Source: Sabellastarte sp. h YS-2021 (taxonomy: Eukaryota > Annelida > Polychaeta > Sabellida > Sabellidae). From it: 64,000 bases of DNA. Where the stretch lies: assembly GCA_964017235.1 (NCBI GenBank), contig OZ024934.1:88564706-88628705 (forward strand), read 5' to 3'. Below, one piece after another: positions 26,001 to 35,000 of this stretch (positions within the stretch are counted from its first letter, which is position 1; each line of letters begins with the position of its first letter). The notes under the pieces were generated by a model, which saw only the letters and a program-made list of their open reading frames with translations, made no database searches and was not told where the DNA came from. Both the position numbers and the translations under genes were made by a program.

Positions 26001-29000
26001 TCTCGCTGGCCACGATGACTGGTAGCAGTTTGTAAATATACAGACATTTCTATTTATTTCTCAGTTCTTACTTATTGTTGGAGGCTAATATTTGCATATT
26101 TCTTTATTTTTATGCTATAGATCATTCTGTAAAATTCTGATTTTCCCACCTTAAGTATTTCGTGACTTTCGCGTGTTTTTAGCTTTCCTCGGTTCAGGCA
26201 ATTCTATTGTACGTCTTTTATTGCGTATAAAATGTCTCTCCATCAAGCAAATAAAGACAAACCGAGAGCTCAGAAATGCCGCCATTTTTGCTTCAGTTTT
26301 GATACACATAATTTCTGCCCTACCTGTAGGGAGGCTGGCAAGGGAGATGACCCCTGTGTCACCTTTGAAACCCCTTGTGAAATTTGCACGTCTTTCACAG
26401 ATGAGCAATTACAGAAAATTTCAAACAGGAAGCGGTATCTGAAAAAGCAAAAAGCGACAACTAGTTCCAAAGATGAACTAGATCTTTTGGGTGAAGGCGA
26501 TGGGGATTCCTTCACTGGATCCAATGCAGACCTTGAGTGTGCTGCTGATAGCCTTTTTACCTCGCCCCCCTGTCCACAACCTCTTGCCTTCAGTTCCCTG
26601 TCCTTGAAAACACCAGCCAAGACTATTACACCCACGCCTGGCACGGCTTTGCAAAATAAAATCCAGAAAAACATAGAAAAATCACTGGGTGATTCCTTAA
26701 ATATACATTTACAGCAGCAAATGGGTACCTTCCAGGCATCCATGTTGGAAGCTTTTCAGTCACTCCGAGAGGAGTTGGCTGCAAAACAGAAAGTCGAGGT
26801 AGAGTCCTCGCTTCTTGCTTCAAAACCTGGCTCGTCCAGTAACACTGCTGCCCCTCTGGATTTGCCCCCTCCGAGATCTGGTACTAACATCCCAAGCGAG
26901 GCTATGGATGTGGACTACGGTCCAGCACTCCCTCCTCGTCTAGTATCTACCCAACTTTCCTCGGATCAGTACGTTGCCCCCTCTGAAGGTCATCCCGAAG
27001 AGGTCTCGTACTCTCACAAAAAGCAAAGCCATAAGCAGCCAGTTGACCCGAGCTCTGCTTCGGACCAACTAAATGAGGATTCCGATGAACCTCGGATCCC
27101 TTCTTCTAGATCCAAAAAAACACTCTGACAAGAGCAAACATAAATCAAGATCTAGATACGTGTCATTTTCCTCAGAGGAGGATCACTCCCCTGTAGCCAG
27201 ACACAGGTCTTCTAAGCCCTCTAGGGCTCAGCCCTCAGGAGTAGCTTCTGATCAAGACCTCCCACAACATGATCCAGACCCCCCTTATTATAGGGAAGTA
27301 GCTTTGTCTGACATGCCCTCACAATACTCTGAAGAAGTAGACACCTTCAGGCGTATTCTGTCTCTCCCTGACCCCAGGGAATCTATGCCCAGGTCGTCCA
27401 CTTCAGTGTTGGGTCTGGATGATGAAAAAGGCCGTCAAGAGCTCAGACCTAGAGGTCCTTCCTCTATCCTTCCACTTAGCTCAGTTATCAAGGACGCCTT
27501 TGATAAATTCCAACATGACTTTAAGGCTGCCAATTTATCTGAGGGAAAATATGTCAAGCCTCCTCCCTCAACTTCAAAGTGGTACAAGGTGGGACAGCCA
27601 ACTTTTCAGGACAAAATTCAGGAGTTGAATACGGACTTTGCTAAGATCTGTATTACTCCTAGACCTTCTGGGTCCCCAGTAGCCAGAGTTCCCCTGCCAG
27701 TTCTCAAGGAGCTGGAACTTCAGGCTAGACAAAATATCTCTACCCTCAACTTCACCGCTGCTTTTGCCAAAACCTCCTCTTCTTGCAATGCTTCATTGGA
27801 AAAATGCCAACATAGCATCAAGTCTACGGTCAAGAAGATAAAATCTCAGATTCAGAAAGGTGCCAATCCTGAGAAAGCGGCAAAGCGCGGATATGAGGAA
27901 GTAGCTGACTACTTAGATTTTTGGAACAAGACAGTACTTGTTCAACACAGGGCCCTCACTTGTCTCAGCAAATCTCTAGCCCATATTTTGCAGAGGGAAT
28001 TATACTCTATGGCTAACACCGGCTTGCTCAGGCGCGAAGCCGAGATGACTCTATTACACCCACAATTAGGAGAAACGAGACGTCAAGAACTCAGGAACTC
28101 GTCCTTTTGGGGCCCTTCCTTGTTCGAGTCTCAATTAGTGAAGGAAGGTGAGGACTTCCTTCTCAAAAAAGGCACCTCAAAAGATTCTCAGGGTTTTGCA
28201 CCCTACCAGAATAAGCCCTTTCGTGGTCCCCACAAGAAAAGAGGCTCCTACAGGAAACGCCCCTATGGGGGCAATACCTCTCAAAGCAGTAACCAGTCCT
28301 TTCCCTCGGGAAGAGGAAAATCCAACTTCAGAGGCTCCAGGGGTCGTTTTCGACCCCACAATAGAGGAAGGGGGCGTGGAAACCCCCCTCCCCAATGACT
28401 CCTCCAAAGCCTCACTCAGTCCACCAGTAGGAGGTCGCCTCCGTTCTTTCAGGAGAGACTGGCTCACAAACAAAGGTTCTCAAAACGTGTTAAACATTAT
28501 CACCAATGGCTACGTTCTGCCATTCCGTTCAAAGCCAAACTTGATCAGATTTCCTCTGATTGTGTCAGAGTACAAGGCCCAACAAAAAGACCAAGCCTTG
28601 GCCACTTGTATCCAGTCTCTCCTGTCAAAGAACGCTATCGAAAGGGTAGACAATGTAAAATCTCTAGGGTTTTACAGTCGCCTGTTCCTAGTACCCAAGC
28701 CTCACCAAAGGTGGAGGCCAGTCATAGACTTAAGCAGGCTGAATACTTTTCTACACGTAGAAAAGTTCAAAATGGAAACTCCAGAGTCCATCAGGACCTC
28801 CCTGATTCCAGGGGAGTGGGTATCGTCGATAGACCTGTCGGACGCTTACCTGCACATCCCCATCCACCCAAGCTCAAGGAAATACCTAAGGTTTTGCTAC
28901 AAGGCTCAGGTGTTCCAGTTCACCTCCCTCCCGTTCGGACTAGCCACAGCCCCCCAGGTCTTTACAATGATCGTAAAGGAAGTGAAACTAATGGCCCTCT

Positions 29001-32000
29001 CAAGAGGACTCAGAATTCACCAATACCTGGACGACTGGCTGATCAAGTCCCAGTCTCAGGAGGAAGCCCAAGTGAACACTCAGGCAGTAGTAGAACTGAC
29101 TCAGTCCTTGGGGTGGATAATAAATCAGGAAAAATCAGAACTGAAACCTACTCAGGTGTTTTCGTTCGTGGGCTACGAATACCACCTAGATTCAGCCCTT
29201 GTAAAACCCACTCAAGAGAGATGGCTCAAACTTCAGGATTTGATCCTACGACTCAAGTCAAAACGTGTTTTGACTGCAAGATGTTTGATGTCTCTAATTG
29301 GGTTGCTAGCCTCAACGGAGAAAATGGCCCCGGAGGGACGCCTTCACATGAGGCCCTTTCAGTTTCACCTCAAGGAGCACTGGAGATATCCTCAGTCGCT
29401 GGACAACCTCCTTCCCTGGACAGAAGCCATTGCAGCCCACCTAGATTGGTGGCAAAATCCCTCCAATGTGATGAAAGGTGCAGACCTTCATCCCAAAGAC
29501 CACAGTATCCAACTCTTTACCGACGCCTCAAACGAAGGTTGGGGCGCTCACTTAGACCAAAATTCTACAAAGGGTCTGTGGTCGGATCGGGAAAAAAGGC
29601 TACACATAAATGTCCTAGAATTGAAGGCGGTCTCCCTGGCCCTTCGAGACTTCAAGGACCAGTGCCAGAATCAAACAGTGTTGGTTGCGACGGACAACTC
29701 AACAGTGGTAGCCTACATCAACAAACAAGGAGGAACACACTCGGCAGAGATGTGTGCTCTCCTGTGGAAGATCATGACCTGGTGCCATCACTACCACATA
29801 ACATTGAAAGCCAGGCACATTCCAGGGTGCCTGAATGTGATGGCCGACCTGCTATCCAGGTCCAACCAAGTGCAGTCAGCAGAATGGTCTCTGCACCCAC
29901 AGGTCTTCAAACAGATCTGCCAAAAGTGGTTCACCCCTCATGTAGACTTATTTGCCACTCACCTGAACCACAAACTCCCTCTATACGTGTCTCCTATCCC
30001 AGACCCAAAGGCCTGGGACATAGATGCTCTGAACATAAACTGGACCAACCTCACGGCCTATGCGTACCCTCCTACGGCTCTCCTTCACAAGGTGATCCAA
30101 AAGATCAGGCAATGCCAGTGCCTGATCATCGTAATAGCCCCAGGCTGGCCAGGGATGCCCTGGTTTTGGGACCTAGTGCAGCTCTCAACAGAGATCCCAC
30201 TGCAACTCCCAGTGTCAACAACCCTACTCAAACAGTCCCACAAGCTGGTGTTCCACAACAACCCCCAGCACCTGAACCTCCACGCCTGGTGTCTAGGAGC
30301 GGACAACTCCAAGAACAAGGCTTCTCTGTGGAGGTGGCAGAGAGAATTGCTGCCCCTCAGCGGTCATCAACAAGGACCATCTACAAGTCAAAGTGGGCCC
30401 TATTTGAAAAATGGTGGAGAAAATTCGGTGGACTTCTCCACTCCATCTGTGAAACAAATCTCAGATTTCTTCATGTATCTGTACCAAGACTTAAACAGGC
30501 GCCCCTCGACCATTGATGGTTACAGGACTGCAATCGTTGACACTTTGGGCCCAACGGCCCAACATATTGCACACAATGCAGACCTTCATAGGTTACTCTC
30601 CAGTTTTCACAGGGATCGTCCTAAAAGTTCCAGAAATTTACCCAAGTGGAACCTTTCTGTTGTCCTTAACGAGCTCACCAAAGCACCATTTGAGCCCATG
30701 AAAGACTCAGACCTCAAACATCTTACTCTCAAAACTGCTTTCTTGCTAGCCTTGGCCTCCGGCAAGCGCTATGCCTGGGTCGCTAACAAAGTAGCTAATT
30801 TAGGCCAATGGGAAAAGGTAGCCTTGTTCCCTTCTTCTGATTTCATAGCCAAAAACCAACTAGCAAGAGAAGGTTCTCAAAGTGTGTCACCAGTGACTAT
30901 TCCTGTTTTGACTACCATTGTAGATAGACAGTTTAAAGAAGACAGGACCCTGTGTCCCGTGCGGGCCCTGAGGTTTTATTTGGACCGAACTAAGGACCTG
31001 AGAGGGTCTCGTTCTCTTCTTTTCATCTCCTTTAATTAATTTATTTGGGGTTTTACGTCGCTTTCAACACTGTACAGGTCATATCACGACGGGTAGTTGG
31101 AAGGGCAGAGGAAACCAGTACATATAGTTCGCTAGGGTTCTGTACTGTAAACTGCCGACCAATGGCAAGCAACTACCAGCTTTCCCACTTACGGCCATGA
31201 CGGGGATCGAACCCCGGCCGCAGAGGTGGGAGGCGAGAGTGTTACCACTCTGCCACCGTGGCCCCTCACATCTCCTTTAAGAAAGGACATACCTCAGACA
31301 TCAGACCCGCTACACTCTCTTCATGGTTGAAACAAACCATCTTACTTTGTTACAAACAAGCAGATCAACAAGCCTTGGACTTGGTCCAAGTCAAAGCGCA
31401 TGACATCCGGGCCTTCGCGGCCTCTAAGGCCTTTTACGGTGGGGTATTGGTGGACCAAATCATGCAAGCCTGTCACTGGAAAGCTCACAACACATTTACA
31501 AATTTTTACCTAAAAGACCTTACTTGGTCGGACACCAACAACAATTTGTACCTGGGACCCGTAGTGGCTGCACAACAAGTCCTAGATCCTTCCCCTCAGA
31601 CCAGTTGTCCTCGGAAAGAAAAAAAAGGGGGGGGGGGGGGGGGGGGGGAGCACATCCGCTACAACCAAGTCTTCAGGAGTCTTTCCCAGGATCTAGGTAT
31701 TCCTTTACCTTCAAGATGTTACGGGTAAGGTCATTTTATCCTTTAATTATCAAGTAATTTCTATTAAGGACTTATTTAGTTGTCATTAATCTCATATCAG
31801 GTTTAAAAAAAAAAAAAAAAAAAAATTTTATGAGAGGCCCAACCACTGGGTTGGTCAGTCACACGTGAAGGGCCCTTTGGGACCCTTAGACCTCGAAGTG
31901 AGCACTGCTGCACTTCCGTCCTACAATCAAACATCTAGACAGTTTTAGCACTGTCTCTCATTTACTTAGGTTTTTGGCTCGTTACAGGCCCGGCTTTCGG

Positions 32001-35000
32001 GATCGGGGCACTGTAAATGGGACTCAGACTGGTATTTCTGGCACTATTCTGTACTTTTAATTCAAAATCTTAGAAAAAAATGACATATCTTCCAGTCTCA
32101 GCTGTAATCCCGCCACCGGGCGGTTGAATTTAGCATTAAGTCCCACATGGTAAGCTATTGTAGCGTAATAAAATTGAAAATTTTAATTACTTAAATGTAG
32201 CTTTTATAAGCTACAAGCTTACCATGTGGGACTTAGGAGAGTCCCACCCTGCCTCCCCACTGTTTACAGCTGAGGGGTAGGTTTAAAAAATTTCAACGAG
32301 AAAGTAGGGCGATTGGTCAGAAGTTATCACGTGACGACAACTACCAGTATATCCGGTGGCTAACAAGAACGATCTTTTTTTCTAAGACGTTGGCCCCGGG
32401 TGTGGCAACCCGAGAACAGCATTAAGTCCCACATGGTAAACTTGTAGCTTATAAAAGCTACATTTAAGTAATTAAAATTTTCAGTTTTGTTGCACTGCCA
32501 TTATTCGTTGATATGCTGTAGAAACATGATGGAAATATTTTTAGATTTTATCATATTCAACAGTATTTGTATCATTTTACAGAATATTCCCCAAAACAGT
32601 GGGTTTTTCTTTTCCAGGTGATGTTTTTGTGGAGTATTACGAAAATTGAATTTTCCAATATTTGGTTTTCTTTTTTAACTCTTTGCATTGCACTTGCTGT
32701 GTGATTTTACTGATACATTTGTTTCACTGTTCAGGCTTGTTACTGCGGCTGTTCATGTACATGTATGACTTGGAAATCCTGGATGAGGAGGCCTTCCTCA
32801 AGTGGAAGGAGGACATCAATGACCAGTATCCTGGCAAAGGAAAGTCCCTCTTCCAGGTAAAAGCTGAATAGACATTAGAAAGTGGTTGTAAAACTTTCCT
32901 ATGGAAACCGGCTAAATTACTTAAGTTTTTGGGTTGTGTTAATTTTTTCGGTCATTTATCTGTGCTGATGCAGAATTTGAATTTTGCTACTTTTTGCTTG
33001 ATTTTAAGGTGTAACTTCAGTAGTAAATTGAACAGTTGTCTTTTTTTGTGCATTATTGAAATCGACTCTAATTAAAATGTTAATAATACTATTTACCGCA
33101 TACTGTTGCATTATATAAATAAAATGTATGGTTATCTTTGTGCAATTCATCAATGAAGCCCTCTAAATTCGTCTCGATTCCTTGATGAATGTAGGGTTGT
33201 CATTGAATATTTTAAAGGAATCCATCTGGACAAGGTTTTGTTGGAGTTGATTGTGGAGTATAAATATACTTGAATCATCTAAATGAATGCTTCTGTATAA
33301 CCTGAATTATGTCCACCCCACTGGGCGGTGGACATATTATTTTTGCTTTGTTCGGCGTCAGTCACATTTGGTTTCCGGTCATTTCAAGGAAAGGTATTTA
33401 TGCTATCTTTACCAAATTTGGTATGGGGGTTTATTAGGTTAATAGCTTGCATGGGATTGCTGTTGGTGAAGATAGCTCAATAGCTAACTGACTAATAGCT
33501 ACTTTTGTGTACTTTTGTTTCCGGGCATTTTAAGGAAAAATATTTGACATGTCTTTACCAAATTTGGTATGAGCAATAGTTAGGTCAATAGCTTGCTTGG
33601 GATTGCTTTTAGTGATAATAGCTGTTTTACTGACTGAGTAATAGCTACTTAGCTACTTTGAGTAGCTTTTTACCCCACAGCCCTTAAGGGCTGTCGGGGT
33701 ATTGTTTTCATACATGGATCCGGATTGGCGGGACAAAGTTTTTCCGGGCTGTATCTCAGAAACTGTAAGGTGTAGGAAGTTAGTACTTGGTAGGGACATT
33801 GGTTAGGATGTGTAGGTGTACAACGTCATGGTCTGACCTTGATTTGACCTTCGAGCTTGCGGTAGTGACCTTGAGTTTGAAAATCTTGGCCGGGCTATAT
33901 CTCGGAAACCGAAAGGTGTAGGAAATTGATACTTGGTGGGGACATTGGTTAGGGGGTGTAGGTGTGCAACGTCATGGTGTGACCTTGAATTGACCTTTGA
34001 CCTTGCCGTAGTGACCTTGACCTATAAAATCTTGTCCGGGCTATATCTTGGAAACCGTGCAGTGTAGGAAGTTGATACTTATTAGGACATTGGTTAGGGG
34101 GTGTAGATGTGCACTGCCATGGTCTGACAGTGATTTGACGTTGCTGTAGTGACCCTGACCTACAAAATTTTGTCGGGTCTATATCTCGGAAACAGTAAGG
34201 TGTAGGAAGTTGATGCTTGATAGGGACATTGGTTAGGGGTTGTAGGTGTGCAGCATCATGTTGTGACCTTGATTTGACCTTGTCATAGTGACCTTGACCT
34301 TTAAAATCTTGTTGCACCTTTAAGTCTGTCTTTTGATGCAGATTAAGCACTGTTAAAGTCATATTAGAATTCATTAAGAATTTTACTGTTACAACTTCCC
34401 ATTGTAACAGATGGAATTTCATCAAGTGAGCCACAGATTTTGCTCCAACACCACACATAAGCATTCATTGAATGTATTACCACTTTTGAATGTATGGTAA
34501 TATTCAAAACATGTAAACCATAATTTGGCCATGCCAGATGTAGATAAAGAGTGTCGTAATGTTTAGTTTACTGATTAATGATGTCATCTTGTTATTGAAT
34601 TGTCTTGTTTTAATACTTCATCTTTACATGTATTATCTTTCTCTTAGACATTATTTTCTCTATTTAAACATTGTTTCGACCTTTATATAACTGACAGTGC
34701 TCTGAAAGTATCCCGAACTGTGTACCGATACACTACTTCCATATCTCATAGTGTTAAAACTATTTCCCTAGGCTGTGGGGTATGGGCATTTCTATTTTAA
34801 GCATTTTCAAGGAAAAGTATTTCACCTATGTTCACAAAATTTGGAAAGGAGGATTATTGGATCAGTAGCTTGCTTGGGATTGCTTTTGGTGATAATATCT
34901 TTATAGCTGAGTAATAGCTACGGTGCTATATATCTCCTTAACTGTGCGAGATAGTGATTTTGTTGAAATTTTCGACCCACAGGGTATCTCAGTAAGCTAC

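Larger units (their letters stand above)
28148..31728 (+). pseudogene. DIRS RT-RNase H-tyrosine recombinase, interrupted by SINE
   Basis: The frame is open from 28148 to 31039 (963 codons) and overlaps gag by 251 bases, as in other DIRS elements. RT: LVPKPHQRWRPVIDLS, SSIDLSDAYLHIPI and the catalytic box YLDDW at residues 293-297. RNase H: TDAS with Asp 459, Glu 491 in LELKA, Asp 516 in TDNST. Next comes a domain with WTNLTAYAYPPTALLHKV, in the place where DIRS elements carry a methyltransferase-like module. The recombinase starts near RRPSTIDGY, with its first Arg at residue 874 (GKRYAW). A 233-base SINE with its 12-base duplication breaks it at 31036. The catalytic HDIR (31399-31410), HW (31474-31479) and Tyr (31507-31509) lie after the break, so this copy cannot make a full recombinase. 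Confidence 0.9.
25772..32490 (+). mobile_element. DIRS-type tyrosine-recombinase retrotransposon (near intact, SINE-disrupted)
   Basis: Inverted terminal repeats of 142 bases (25864-26005 and 32297-32438) appear identical. An internal copy of the outer terminal sequence, in inverse orientation (about 32125-32240), is the internal complementary region expected of DIRS-1-type elements. Coding order: gag-like ORF (26232-28398, one frame break), then RT, RNase H, a methyltransferase-position domain and tyrosine recombinase (28148-31728). There is no DDE integrase, protease or direct LTR. DIRS elements are thought to replicate through a circular intermediate and insert by YR without a target duplication. 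It lies in the sense orientation in the W2 intron of the eIF4G2-like gene. Confidence 0.9.

Noticed and set aside
27114-27121. A AAA AAC as a programmed -1 frameshift site
   Set aside because: The zero frame does not split the heptamer correctly and the downstream gag frame needs +1, not -1.
31200-31262. A functional tRNA gene on the minus strand
   Set aside because: A and B boxes are present, but the sequence continues into a SINE body with a tail and target duplication. It is a retroposon head, not a tRNA gene.
33949-34464. 171-codon minus-strand ORF
   Set aside because: It is a shadow of the ~140-base repeat of family B; the same peptide phrases recur per unit.
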